The notes under the pieces were generated by a model. The model ran no database searches. It was given only the letters and a program-made list of their open reading frames with translations, and was not told where the DNA came from. DNA of 16,323 bases from Bacteroidales bacterium UBA4295 (lineage in GTDB: Bacteria > Bacteroidota > Bacteroidia > Bacteroidales > Paludibacteraceae). Of the stretch, positions 1 to 7,353 are shown piece by piece. Both the position numbers and the translations under genes were made by a program. Each line of letters starts with the position of its first letter. Position 1 is the stretch's first letter. The stretch spans positions 18,785-35,107 of the forward strand of contig DGVB01000007.1 in NCBI GenBank assembly GCA_002395805.1. Reading direction: 5' to 3'.

Positions 1-297
1 GACGGCGAGACGTACCTCTTCGGTTGTCAGAAGCTGACGGTGGCAGGTCCGTACACGGAGACCTTCCAGCGCGTAGGTGGTGGCGACTCGATCGTTAACC
101 TGACGCTGAATGTCAACGCGGTGCCGGTTCAGGATGTAACTGTGGCTTACACGGCTAACATCTACGACGGCGAGACGTACCTCTTCGGTTGTCAGAAGCT
201 GACGGTGGCAGGTCCGTACACGGAGACCTTCCAGCGCGTAGGTGGTGGCGACTCGATCGTTAACCTGACGCTGAATGTCAACGCGGTGCCGGTTCAG
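1..297 (+). repeat. Perfect 132-bp direct repeat with a 165-bp period inside the T9SS cargo gene
   Basis: Bases 1-132 and 166-297 are identical at every position, separated by 33 bp that also encode part of the module (VTVAYTANIY-like). The period is 55 codons. A third, diverged module follows from 298. Since the copy at base 1 is cut by the window edge, the array probably continues upstream. Synonymous positions are identical too, so the duplication is recent or the copies are homogenised by recombination. Confidence 0.95.
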
Positions 298-2292
298 AAG
301 ATCACCGTAGAGTACAACACCGAGATCGAGGTGGATCAGACCTACCTGTTCGGCTGCAAGACGTACAAGTTCACCGAGACCGGTCCGCAAACGCTGAAGG
401 ATTCGGTTCAGGCTGTTAACGGTGGTGATAGTATCATCATTGTTCACCTGACGGTTTCTGCCGGAGGTGGCGGCCAAATGGATACGATAGTAGGCTACAC
501 GGCTTCCATTATGCCGGGCGAGATCTATCTCTTCGGATGCAAGACGTATAATGCAGCAGGTACATACGCAGATACGCTCCCGCGTATTGGTGTATTGGGT
601 GACTCGATCATCAACCTGACGCTGACGATAGGATGCACCAATGATACCGTATACATGACCAATCCGGTGATAGCTTGCGGTATGTATCATTGGGCTATAG
701 ATGACCAGGATTATGTTAATTCCGGCACTTATTACTATGACAACGGTCCGATTACTCCGGGCTCTACCTGTCATGAGTACTATGAGCTGAAGTTGACGAT
801 CCTTGAGCCTGCTCATGGCGTAGATGAGGTTGTCGGTTGCGATTCAGTGATCTTCAAGGGTGTTAAATACACCGCCTCTACGACGGTTAATGATACGCTT
901 GTAGGCCTTGCGGCTAACGGCTGCGACTCGATTGTAATGGTAACCATCACCGTTAATCAGCATGCGACCGGCACTGATGCTATTGATGGTTGCGAATCCG
1001 TGATCTTCAAGGGTGTTACCTACACGGCTGACGCAGTGGTATATGATACCATTGTCGGCGGTGCGGCTAACGGCTGCGACTCGATTGTGGCTGTGACGAT
1101 TACGGTGAAACATCATGCCGAAGGCGTGGATGCTATTGACGGTTGCGAATCCGTTACCTTCAAGGGTGTTACCTACACGGCTGACGCATTGGTATATGAT
1201 ACCATCGTCGGCGGTGCGGCTAACGGTTGTGACTCGATCGTTGCTGTGACGATTACAATCAAGCATCATGCCGAGGGCGTGGATGAGGTTGTCGGTTGTG
1301 ATTCTGTGATCTTCAAGGGCGTTAAGTACACGGCTGACGCATTGGTATATGATACCATTGTCGGCGGTGCGGCTAACCTCTGCGACTCGATTGTTGCTGT
1401 GACGATCACGGTTAAGCATTCTACGGCTTCGGAGGAGACGGCTGAGGCATGCGATAGCTATGTATGGAATAGTAATACGTATACCGCTTCCGGCGATTAT
1501 ACCTATACTACGACCAATGCTGTCGGTTGCGACTCTGTCGTTACGCTCCATCTGACGATCCATAACTCTGTCGCTACGACGGAGGAGGCCGGCGAGGTAT
1601 GTAATGCATTCTACTGGGCATTCGCGGATACGCTTATCACGAATACCGGTTCTTACAAGCATACCGAGCAGACCATCTACGGTTGTGACTCGACGGTTAC
1701 GCTGAATGTGACGATCAACACGCCGTACGTCGATACCCTCGAGGTACGCGGCTACTACGGCGATCGTATCATCATGATCAACCGTAACCAGATCAACTCT
1801 ATACCGGGTTGGACGGCAGCATTGGATTCGATCGACAACGGCGAAGGATATGTGAAGTGGTTCAAGATGCAAGGTGCAACGCCGGATCCTACGACCGACC
1901 CGCAGGTTGCTGTCGGCTACTTCTACACGCTCGAGACGGGTGATCCGTTACCGGCAGGTATGTATTATGCTACGGTAGAGATTCCGGCATCCGATGCCGC
2001 TAAGTGTGGCGCTATGGGTACGACCGAGATTTACACCGTTGCAGGTGCAGCTCCGGCTCCGGCACTCATGCCGTCGCTTGCCCGTCCGGGGGAGGACATC
2101 CGCGTCGTGAACCTCGATCCGAAGGTAGAGACAGTCATTCGTGTATATACCGCCGATGGTATGCTGCAGCAGACCTTCAATGTATCGGATGCAGAATCCT
2201 ATACCATCCAGGCCGGTTACAACCATGGCTTCTATCTCGTAGAACTCGTTTCGGATAACATGAAGTCAACATTACGTTACATCGTTAAATAA
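1..2292 (+). CDS. Repeat-rich T9SS-secreted surface protein, 5' end missing
   Basis: The frame is open from base 1 to the TAA at 2290-2292, so 763 residues are visible and the true start lies upstream. The visible part is a chain of short beta-rich modules: three related modules (about residues 1-205) with a YLFGC motif, then four near-identical 50-residue modules (271-472) each carrying GC(D/E)S twice, then two diverged GCDS modules ending near residue 574. After a non-repeat stretch, the last 75 residues (689-763) look like a type A T9SS sorting domain: a Pro-rich linker, a VIRVYTADG-like strand, GFYLVEL, and a final TLRYIVK. Bacteroidota proteins of this design are carried across the outer membrane by T9SS and anchored or released; an adhesin-like role is an inference. 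The putative T9SS gene porW lies three genes downstream. No enzymatic domain is visible. Confidence 0.85.
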   Translation, partial: DGETYLFGCQKLTVAGPYTETFQRVGGGDSIVNLTLNVNAVPVQDVTVAYTANIYDGETYLFGCQKLTVAGPYTETFQRVGGGDSIVNLTLNVNAVPVQKITVEYNTEIEVDQTYLFGCKTYKFTETGPQTLKDSVQAVNGGDSIIIVHLTVSAGGGGQMDTIVGYTASIMPGEIYLFGCKTYNAAGTYADTLPRIGVLGDSIINLTLTIGCTNDTVYMTNPVIACGMYHWAIDDQDYVNSGTYYYDNGPITPGSTCHEYYELKLTILEPAHGVDEVVGCDSVIFKGVKYTASTTVNDTLVGLAANGCDSIVMVTITVNQHATGTDAIDGCESVIFKGVTYTADAVVYDTIVGGAANGCDSIVAVTITVKHHAEGVDAIDGCESVTFKGVTYTADALVYDTIVGGAANGCDSIVAVTITIKHHAEGVDEVVGCDSVIFKGVKYTADALVYDTIVGGAANLCDSIVAVTITVKHSTASEETAEACDSYVWNSNTYTASGDYTYTTTNAVGCDSVVTLHLTIHNSVATTEEAGEVCNAFYWAFADTLITNTGSYKHTEQTIYGCDSTVTLNVTINTPYVDTLEVRGYYGDRIIMINRNQINSIPGWTAALDSIDNGEGYVKWFKMQGATPDPTTDPQVAVGYFYTLETGDPLPAGMYYATVEIPASDAAKCGAMGTTEIYTVAGAAPAPALMPSLARPGEDIRVVNLDPKVETVIRVYTADGMLQQTFNVSDAESYTIQAGYNHGFYLVELVSDNMKSTLRYIVK
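811..1416 (+). repeat. Four tandem 50-51-codon GCDS modules
   Basis: The units are 811-960, 961-1110, 1111-1263 and 1264-1416. Each reads roughly as a GVD start, GC(D/E)SV, FKGV(K/T)YTA, YDTIVGGAAN, CDSIVAVTITVK. Units 2, 3 and 4 are nearly identical at DNA level in their second halves. The first halves alternate: units 1 and 4 share DEVVGCDS with GVKYTA, while units 2 and 3 share DAIDGCES with GVTYTA. This mosaic suggests unequal crossing-over or gene conversion between units. Confidence 0.9.
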
Positions 2293-2307
2293 GGAGGGAG
2301 GAAGACA

Positions 2308-3669
2308 ATGAAAACTGTTAAATCAATTCTTATTGCTGCCGCCCTGATTAGTGCATCTGTTGTGTCGACACTGTCGGCGCAACAGCAGGCACAACCTGCT
2401 CAGAAACATGAGTTTAAGGTGGCGATTGGCGACTCCGTGATGATCAAACGCGAGTGTCAGAAATACTGCACAGGTGAGACTCCGTCCACCTGGGTTTGGG
2501 ATAAAGTGCATACGGTACGCCAGCTGGGAACCAAGAAATTCCCGGACGGTGTGCTGCTGATGAATATCTATTCATGGATGTGCGAGGAATGCTTGATTCC
2601 GGTTAACGGACGTGCAGAGGAAGCTGCTAAGCAGGCAGCTGCCGAACAGGCAGAGGAACGCGAAGCCTGGGAGAAAGCCGCTCGTGAGAACGCCGACCGT
2701 GAGGCTGCCGCTAAAGCGGCTGCCGAAGAGAAGGCTGCACGCGAGGCAGCTGAAAAAGCCGCAGCTGAGCAAGCCGCTCGTGAAGCGGAAGAAGCTGAGA
2801 AAGCGGCTGCAGAGCAGGCTAAGCAGGACTCTATCAAATCCGAGCAGAAATTCAAGCATAACTATGATCGCTTTACGATCGGTCTCCGCGGAGGTGCTTC
2901 GGCCCTCATGCATCATGCAGACCAGGGTAACTGGACCTGCGGAGGTGACGTAGTGCTCGATCTGCAATATGCACATTATTGGGCTAAGGACGGCCGTCCT
3001 GTCGATCTCGGTTTGATCGTAGGACTCGGCATCGGCTACCAGCAGAGTGGCTTGCGGAAAGACAGCGATCTCACCGCTTTCACCAAAGGTACGGTTGATT
3101 ACACCGTTTTTGCCAAGGATGTGAAGGAGACAGACCACCAGCTTCAACTCGAAGTGCCGTTGATGTTCTCCTTGATCCACGAAAACGGATTGTTCTTCAA
3201 TGTCGGCCCGAAATTCATGATTCCGGTTTATACCCCGTATAAACAAACGGTTAACACCGATGACACCCATATCTCGGCTTACTTCCAGGAGACAGGCGTC
3301 ACCGTTGTGGACAAAGAGGTTACCGGTGTTTACACCGGCCAGCAACCGGAAGCCAAGAATGGAATCCAGTTCAATATCAATGTGATGCTTACGGCAGAGA
3401 TTGGTTACGAATGGGTTCTGAAGAGCGGCAACTCGCTTGGATTGGGCGCGTATGCAAACTATAGCGTTTACAATACCTTCAAGAATACCCCCAATGCCGA
3501 AGGGCTGTTCGATCTGACAGCTCCGACGGATACGGATAAGGCACATCTGGATGTATTGTCCGCTACCCATGCCTATGCAGATAAACTTGGTTACTTCGAC
3601 GCGGGAATCAAGGTGGCTTACCACTTCAATTTCCCGAAGAAGATGAAATATAAAGCATCGAAGTTATAA
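2308..3669 (+). CDS. Outer-membrane protein with Ala/Glu/Lys coiled coil and C-terminal barrel
   Basis: The 453-residue product starts with a Sec signal peptide (about residues 1-24, ending LSA). Residues 25-100 form a small N-terminal domain with four cysteines (C50, C54, C92, C95). Residues 103-180 are a long Ala/Glu/Lys/Arg-rich helix, probably a coiled coil. Residues 187-453 have the alternating aromatic and glycine pattern of an outer-membrane beta-barrel (FTIGLRGGAS, YAHYWAKDG, LFFNVGPKFMIPVY, LGLGAYANYSVYN, FDAGIKVAYHFNF). The barrel is inferred from pattern, and the exact family is unknown to me. It starts 15 bp after the T9SS cargo gene behind an unusually good GGAGGGAGG ribosome site (2293-2301), and stops 3 bp before tsaB. 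A role with the cargo or as an envelope link is possible from context only. Confidence 0.75.
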   Translation: MKTVKSILIAAALISASVVSTLSAQQQAQPAQKHEFKVAIGDSVMIKRECQKYCTGETPSTWVWDKVHTVRQLGTKKFPDGVLLMNIYSWMCEECLIPVNGRAEEAAKQAAAEQAEEREAWEKAARENADREAAAKAAAEEKAAREAAEKAAAEQAAREAEEAEKAAAEQAKQDSIKSEQKFKHNYDRFTIGLRGGASALMHHADQGNWTCGGDVVLDLQYAHYWAKDGRPVDLGLIVGLGIGYQQSGLRKDSDLTAFTKGTVDYTVFAKDVKETDHQLQLEVPLMFSLIHENGLFFNVGPKFMIPVYTPYKQTVNTDDTHISAYFQETGVTVVDKEVTGVYTGQQPEAKNGIQFNINVMLTAEIGYEWVLKSGNSLGLGAYANYSVYNTFKNTPNAEGLFDLTAPTDTDKAHLDVLSATHAYADKLGYFDAGIKVAYHFNFPKKMKYKASKL

Positions 3670-3672
3670 GCA

Positions 3673-4398
3673 ATGACGATACTATGTATCGAAACTAGTA
3701 CATCGGTTTGTTCGGCCGCCATCTGCAAAGATGGCGTGCCGTGCAAGCAGTGTATATGCCTCGAGGGTAGCAACCACGCACGGTTGCTACCTCGTTATAT
3801 AGAGACTCTGCTCTCGTTCGCGCGGGAGCAGAATCTCCATATAGACGCTGTCGCCCTCTCCGAAGGACCCGGTAGCTACACCGGACTCCGTATAGGCGCT
3901 TCTACGGCTAAGGGACTGTGCTATGGACTCAATGTACCCCTTATCCCCGTTTCTACCCTCGCCGTCCTCTGCGAAGCTGCCAAAACAAGTCTAAGCTCTA
4001 ACAGTCCGAAGGACGGTCTGACTTCTAACAGCGAAGCGGTCTTGATTCCTATGATCGATGCCCGCCGCATGGAGGTCTATACTACCGGCGCAGACGGCTC
4101 CCCCCGCGCAGTGGTGGTGGAGAGCGAAGAGTCGCTTCTGACTCCCTCCCTTTCAGGGGAGGGCCGGGAAGGGGCTTTCTTCTTTTATTTCGGAGACGGT
4201 GCCGCCAAATGTCAGTCCGTCCTCACATCCCCTAACTGGCATTATATTCCGGATATAGTGCCTGAAGCGAGATTCGTTGCTTCCTGTCTCGCGACCATCT
4301 CGGGACCATCCCGTACCATTACGGACCTTGCCTATTACGAACCCTTCTATCTCAAGGATTTCATCGCTGCCCCCAGCCATGTCAAAGGCTTGAGATAA
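3673..4398 (+). CDS. tsaB: tRNA threonylcarbamoyladenosine biosynthesis protein TsaB
   Basis: TsaB (YeaZ) is the non-catalytic ASKHA-fold partner of TsaD; with TsaE they move the threonylcarbamoyl group onto A37 of ANN-decoding tRNAs in the cytoplasm. The 241-residue product shows the family's opening MTILCIETSTSVCSAAI, the strongly conserved SEGPGSYTGLRIG (about residues 63-75), the GLCYGLNVPLIPVSTL segment and PMIDARRMEVY. It starts 3 bp after the upstream gene. Two stretches look foreign: residues 107-123 and 157-170 fall where I would expect variable loops, and both are encoded by repeats that recur elsewhere in this window (3992-4041 and 4142-4180). The frame is intact through both, so the protein is probably functional. 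Confidence 0.93.
   Translation: MTILCIETSTSVCSAAICKDGVPCKQCICLEGSNHARLLPRYIETLLSFAREQNLHIDAVALSEGPGSYTGLRIGASTAKGLCYGLNVPLIPVSTLAVLCEAAKTSLSSNSPKDGLTSNSEAVLIPMIDARRMEVYTTGADGSPRAVVVESEESLLTPSLSGEGREGAFFFYFGDGAAKCQSVLTSPNWHYIPDIVPEARFVASCLATISGPSRTITDLAYYEPFYLKDFIAAPSHVKGLR
3992..4041 (+). repeat. Intragenic palindromic dimer element, copy 1 (in tsaB)
   Basis: Two tandem units, 3992-4018 (27 bp) and 4019-4041 (23 bp). The first contains CAGTCCGAAGGACGGTCTG (4002-4020), an exact 19-base match to 8001-8019 in miaB. The second contains CAGCGAAGCGGTC. Each unit has a GAA triloop between complementary bases (GTCC/GGAC and GC/GC). It is read in frame as an SPKDGL-type peptide. Confidence 0.85.
4142..4180 (+). 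repeat. G-rich hairpin element, copy 1 (in tsaB)
   Basis: A run of CTCCCTCCCTTTCAGGGGAG followed by GGCCGGGAAGGGGCTTTC. Its first part folds (CCCTCC against GGAGGG). The layout of CTCC, CCTT, GGGGAGG, then a G-rich stretch and GGGGCTT recurs at 15016-15057. It adds a low-complexity PSLSGEGREG stretch to TsaB just before the conserved YFGDGAAK. Confidence 0.6.
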
Positions 4399-4413
4399 GC
4401 ATAACACCAGGAC

Positions 4414-4435
4414 TTAACCCCTATTTAACCCCTAT
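4414..4435 (+). repeat. 11-bp tandem duplication before porW
   Basis: TTAACCCCTAT occurs twice head to tail in the 45-bp gap between tsaB and porW, ending 8 bp before the porW start. It shares CCCCTA with the heptamers between greA and the HIT gene. No function is evident. Confidence 0.75.
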
Positions 4436-4443
4436 AAAGTTCA

Positions 4444-7053
4444 ATGAGTAAGAGTATAAAAACAGATTTTCTGATAGCAGGGCTTTTGGTTCTGCTTCTC
4501 GCCTCTTGCTCTACCCAGAAAAACACATGGGCGACCCGTTCGTTCCACCAGACCAAAGTCAAATATAATATCCTCTATAATGGCAATATGGCTTATGAGG
4601 ACGGCCTCAAAGCCATCAGAGATGCCAATACCGATGATTACAGCCGCGTGCTGAACCTCTATCCCGTCTCTAATCATCAGGCTGCTGCCTCTGCGACTTC
4701 CCATATGGATAGAACCATTGAGAAATGCCGCAAGTGTATCAAACTCCATTCTATCAAATCGAAACCCAAACGTGACCCTAAAAAGGCCAACGATCCGAAA
4801 TATAAACTCTGGCTCCAGTCTGAGGAATTTAACGCAGCCATGGACCTGGCTTGGATGAGACTCGGCCAGGCAGAGTTCCATAAAGGCGATTTCCTCGGTG
4901 CCGTCAGTACCTTCAATTATATCATCAATCATTACCAGAACGACCCGGATATGATTGCGCAATGCCAGCTTTGGATTGCGCGGGCATACGCCGAGATGGG
5001 ATGGCAATACGAGGCGGAGGATATGCTGAACCGCGTTCAGATAGACGCCCTCAGCCGCAAGCATGCCAAACTCTATGCCGCCGTCAAGGCGGACGTACTG
5101 CTTAAAGGCGAGCATTACCGCGAAGCCATACCCTTCGTCAAACTGGCTATACCGCATGAGAAACGGAAAATCTATCGCCCCCGCTTTGCCTATGTCTTAG
5201 GCCAACTCTATGAGATGGACTCCAAACGCGACGAAGCAATCCAGTCCTATAAATCCGTAGTACGCATGGCTCCGCCTAACGAGATGGAGTTCAATGCCCG
5301 TATCCGTATGGCGGAGCTGGGAGGAAAATCCTCCATCCGGTCCCTCCGTACCATGACCAAACAGTCTAAATTCAAAGACCGCCTGGACCAGATCTACGGC
5401 GCTATGGGTAATATCTATCTGCAAAGCAAGGATACCGCGCAAGCGCTGGAGATGTACGAGAAAGCCATCGCGGAATCTACCCAGGCCGGTTCCGCCAAAG
5501 CTGCCGTCCTTGTGCGCGCAGGCGATATTTATTTTGAGCGGCATGCGTACGTGGAGGCGCAACCCTGTTATCGCGAAGCGGTCACTATCCTTACAGCCGA
5601 GAACCCGGAATATGCACGCGTGCAAAAACGCTCCGAGGTGCTGGATGAACTGATCCTCTCTTATACCCAGGCCCAACTCCAGGATTCGCTTCAGCGACTC
5701 GGACATATGACGGAGGAAGAGCAACGTGCCGTTGTGGATAAGATTATTGCAGACCTCATAGAAGCTGAAAAACAGGATTCTATCAAACAGGCTCAGGAAG
5801 CGCGCGAACTGGCGCATGGAGACGATATGCCCCGTAGCGTCAATACTGCCAATATGCTGGGCGGAGGCGGTGCGCAGAAAGGCGAATGGTATTTCTATAA
5901 CCCCCAGCTTATCAAACAGGGACGGCAGGAATGGCGCCGTAAATGGGGAAACCGACCCCTTGAGGATAACTGGAGAAGACAGAATAAACAAGTCATCGTC
6001 CCGGATGAGAACCTGAGCGAATCTACGGCAGAAATGGAGACCGACTCCCTCGGAATCCCCTCTATGGAGACCGATTCGTTGGCACCCAAACCTGCGCCGC
6101 AATCTACCGATCCCCATGATCCGGACTATTATCTCCAGCAAATCCCGCGTACCGAGCAGGACTATGCCATCAGCGATAGCCTCTGGCGAGAAGCGATGGT
6201 GGCGCTCTATTTTATCTATCGCGACCGTCTGGAAGATCAACCTCAGGCCGAAGAGACGCTGCAGGAACTCGAGCGGCGATTCCCCGGTCATCCGGCTTTG
6301 AACCCGATATACGAAGATCAACGCATGCAGGCTTTGCGGCATGATGAAGCGTATATAGCGCGGATGCAACGCATGCTCGCGGAGCAGGATTCGCTCTATG
6401 CCAATACCTACCGCGCCTATACCAAAGGCGAGTTCGCTACGGTCAAAGCGAACAAGCAATATGCCGACACCGCCTTTGCGCAAAGCGCTCTCCTGCCGCG
6501 CTTCCTCTTCCTCAATGCAGTTGCTGTAGCCCGTACGGAAGGACAAGAGGCTTTCGTTATTCAACTGCAAGACTTGGTGGCGCGATATGCCGAGTCCGAA
6601 ATGGGAGCTATGGCGAAAGATATGCTGGCGATGATGGGACAAGGTATGGAGAGCCAGAAAGGCGGAGCTACAGGCTCGCTGGCTGAACTGCGTGACCAAA
6701 CAGAAAACGAAAACCAGGAAGAGACGGACGCTGAACAACAGCAGTGGAGCGATGACCGCAATCTGCCGTCTGTTGTGCTCCTGATCCTGCCTAAAGCCGA
6801 TGAACCGGCACTGAATGAACTGCTCTATGAAGTGGCATTGTTCAATTTCTCGCAGTTCCTCATACGCGATTTCGACCTGCAGAAAATGCCGGTCTTCGGA
6901 GAGGGATGTGCACTCCGTATCAGCGGATTTGCCGATATGGATGAAGCAGAGTGGTGGATAGATCTCCTGCAGAAGAATGCCGATATGCAATCGAAACTGA
7001 CAGGCGTTACGATTCGCCCTGTGACGGAGGTGAACCTGCCGCTTATAAAGTAA
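4444..7053 (+). CDS. porW: Type IX secretion system TPR lipoprotein PorW/SprE
   Basis: The 869-residue product has a lipoprotein signal (LLLASC, lipidated Cys22) and then FHQTKVKYNILYNG, which matches the start of the PorW/SprE family. TPR-like helical repeats follow (about residues 130-300 and 318-390, for example LGQAEFHKGDFLGAVSTF and MGNIYLQSKDTAQALEMYEKA). A charged, low-complexity middle (about 400-580) leads to a second helical part and a conserved C-terminal domain (777-869, starting VVLLILPKADEPALNELLY). In Porphyromonas and Flavobacterium this lipoprotein is required for T9SS function, so it fits the T9SS-tailed cargo gene upstream. Length is typical for the family. The start ATG has no Shine-Dalgarno sequence, as usual in Bacteroidota. 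The assignment rests on remembered family features. Confidence 0.85.
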   Translation: MSKSIKTDFLIAGLLVLLLASCSTQKNTWATRSFHQTKVKYNILYNGNMAYEDGLKAIRDANTDDYSRVLNLYPVSNHQAAASATSHMDRTIEKCRKCIKLHSIKSKPKRDPKKANDPKYKLWLQSEEFNAAMDLAWMRLGQAEFHKGDFLGAVSTFNYIINHYQNDPDMIAQCQLWIARAYAEMGWQYEAEDMLNRVQIDALSRKHAKLYAAVKADVLLKGEHYREAIPFVKLAIPHEKRKIYRPRFAYVLGQLYEMDSKRDEAIQSYKSVVRMAPPNEMEFNARIRMAELGGKSSIRSLRTMTKQSKFKDRLDQIYGAMGNIYLQSKDTAQALEMYEKAIAESTQAGSAKAAVLVRAGDIYFERHAYVEAQPCYREAVTILTAENPEYARVQKRSEVLDELILSYTQAQLQDSLQRLGHMTEEEQRAVVDKIIADLIEAEKQDSIKQAQEARELAHGDDMPRSVNTANMLGGGGAQKGEWYFYNPQLIKQGRQEWRRKWGNRPLEDNWRRQNKQVIVPDENLSESTAEMETDSLGIPSMETDSLAPKPAPQSTDPHDPDYYLQQIPRTEQDYAISDSLWREAMVALYFIYRDRLEDQPQAEETLQELERRFPGHPALNPIYEDQRMQALRHDEAYIARMQRMLAEQDSLYANTYRAYTKGEFATVKANKQYADTAFAQSALLPRFLFLNAVAVARTEGQEAFVIQLQDLVARYAESEMGAMAKDMLAMMGQGMESQKGGATGSLAELRDQTENENQEETDAEQQQWSDDRNLPSVVLLILPKADEPALNELLYEVALFNFSQFLIRDFDLQKMPVFGEGCALRISGFADMDEAEWWIDLLQKNADMQSKLTGVTIRPVTEVNLPLIK

Positions 7054-7065
7054 TCCCGTCTAACC

Positions 7066-7094
7066 AAAAAGGACGGCATTGAGCCATCCTTTTT
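7066..7094. terminator. Hairpin terminator after porW (duplicate copy)
   Basis: AAAAAGGACGGC and GCCATCCTTTTT flank an ATTGA loop, 12 bases after the porW stop. The stem has one C-A mismatch on the plus strand and a G-U pair on the minus strand. It is a copy of the tRNA-Pro terminator and may now end porW transcription. Confidence 0.75.
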
Positions 7095-7095
7095 G

Positions 7096-7164
7096 TCGGG
7101 GAGACGTGATTCGAAAATTGCCTCTGGCAATAATCGTTCGAGCGGAGCGAGATAAGAACACGCG
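7096..7164 (-). pseudogene. Broken tRNA-Pro 3' fragment with a 43-bp insert
   Basis: The complement of 7096-7115 equals the acceptor 3' strand, T-stem 3' half and part of the T-loop of the intact tRNA-Pro. The sequence is then interrupted by about 43 bp (7116-7158) and resumes briefly with CACGCG (7159-7164), which matches the next bases of the intact gene, before it diverges. The insert holds a perfect hairpin, ATTGCC-TCT-GGCAAT (7117-7131), and GAGCGGAGCGA (7140-7150), which recurs in the MBL gene at 15993-16003. Confidence 0.65.
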
Positions 7165-7185
7165 TAGGTCGAATCCGTCTAACCC

Positions 7186-7214
7186 AAAAAGGACGGCATT
7201 GAGCCATCCTTTTT
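7186..7214 (-). terminator. Rho-independent terminator of tRNA-Pro
   Basis: On the minus strand GGATGGC, a TCAAT loop and GCCGTCC form a stem followed by TTTTT, starting 2 bases after the tRNA discriminator base. The stem is complete if one U-G pair is allowed. Confidence 0.85.
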
Positions 7215-7215
7215 G

Positions 7216-7289
7216 TCGGGGAGACGTGATTCGAACACGCGACCTCCGGTCCCCCAGACCGTTGCGCTACCGGGCTGCGCCACTCCCCG
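7216..7289 (-). tRNA. tRNA-Pro (anticodon GGG)
   Basis: The minus strand folds as a 74-nt tRNA. The acceptor stem is CGGGGAG with CTCCCCG, the discriminator is A, and CCA is not encoded. The D-arm is GCGCAGCCCGGTAGCGC, and the T-arm is GCGTG-TTCGAAT-CACGT. The anticodon arm has CGGT/ACCG and a seven-base loop CTGGGGG, giving anticodon GGG with G37, as expected for proline. The A27-G43 pair that would close the anticodon stem is mismatched. It has its own promoter and terminator, so it is a single-gene unit divergent from miaB. Confidence 0.93.
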
Positions 7290-7316
7290 CTTGCTTTATT
7301 TTTTCAAAAGCGGGTG

Positions 7317-7348
7317 CAAAGGTACAACAAATATTTGGAATACGCAAA
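7317..7348 (-). promoter_or_regulatory. Bacteroidota-type promoter of tRNA-Pro
   Basis: On the minus strand TTTG (7348-7345), a 20-nt spacer and TACCTTTG (7324-7317) match the primary sigma factor consensus of Bacteroidota. The predicted start lies about 20 nt before the tRNA 5' end. Confidence 0.8.
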
Positions 7349-7353
7349 TTTTT

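Larger units (their letters stand above)
7052..7235. repeat. Direct repeat of tRNA-Pro 3' end plus terminator (7052-7115 and 7171-7235)
   Basis: A 52-base identical core (7064-7115 and 7184-7235), plus about 12 more bases with compensating one-base indels, is repeated with 120-bp spacing. It contains the whole terminator hairpin and the last 19 bases of the tRNA-Pro gene. Tandem direct repeats of a tRNA 3' end are typical of att sites left by integrases, but simple local duplication is also possible. Confidence 0.85.

Noticed and set aside
844..1872. Long minus-strand ORF opposite the GCDS modules
   Set aside because: It is a shadow of the repeat-rich gene; the plus strand has signature modules and a T9SS tail.
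2572..3624. 350-codon minus-strand ORF opposite the outer-membrane protein gene
   Set aside because: It is a shadow frame; the plus strand has a signal peptide, coiled coil and barrel pattern.
5576..5586. Further palindromic element copy in porW (GCGAAGCGGTC)
   Set aside because: It encodes the expected REAV of a TPR helix, and the flanks lack the TGTATTCTGT part and the second unit.
5197..6990. 597-codon minus-strand ORF opposite porW
   Set aside because: The plus-strand TPR lipoprotein has clear domain features, and the antisense reading has none.
7052..7235. A second functional tRNA
   Set aside because: The duplicate has only the 3' end and is interrupted; no anticodon arm or acceptor 5' strand is present.
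7213..7353. In-frame N-terminal extension of miaB (RRDSNTRPPVPQTVALPGC)
   Set aside because: This is the antisense translation of the tRNA-Pro gene, a classic annotation artefact; MiaB homology begins at the ATG at 7354.
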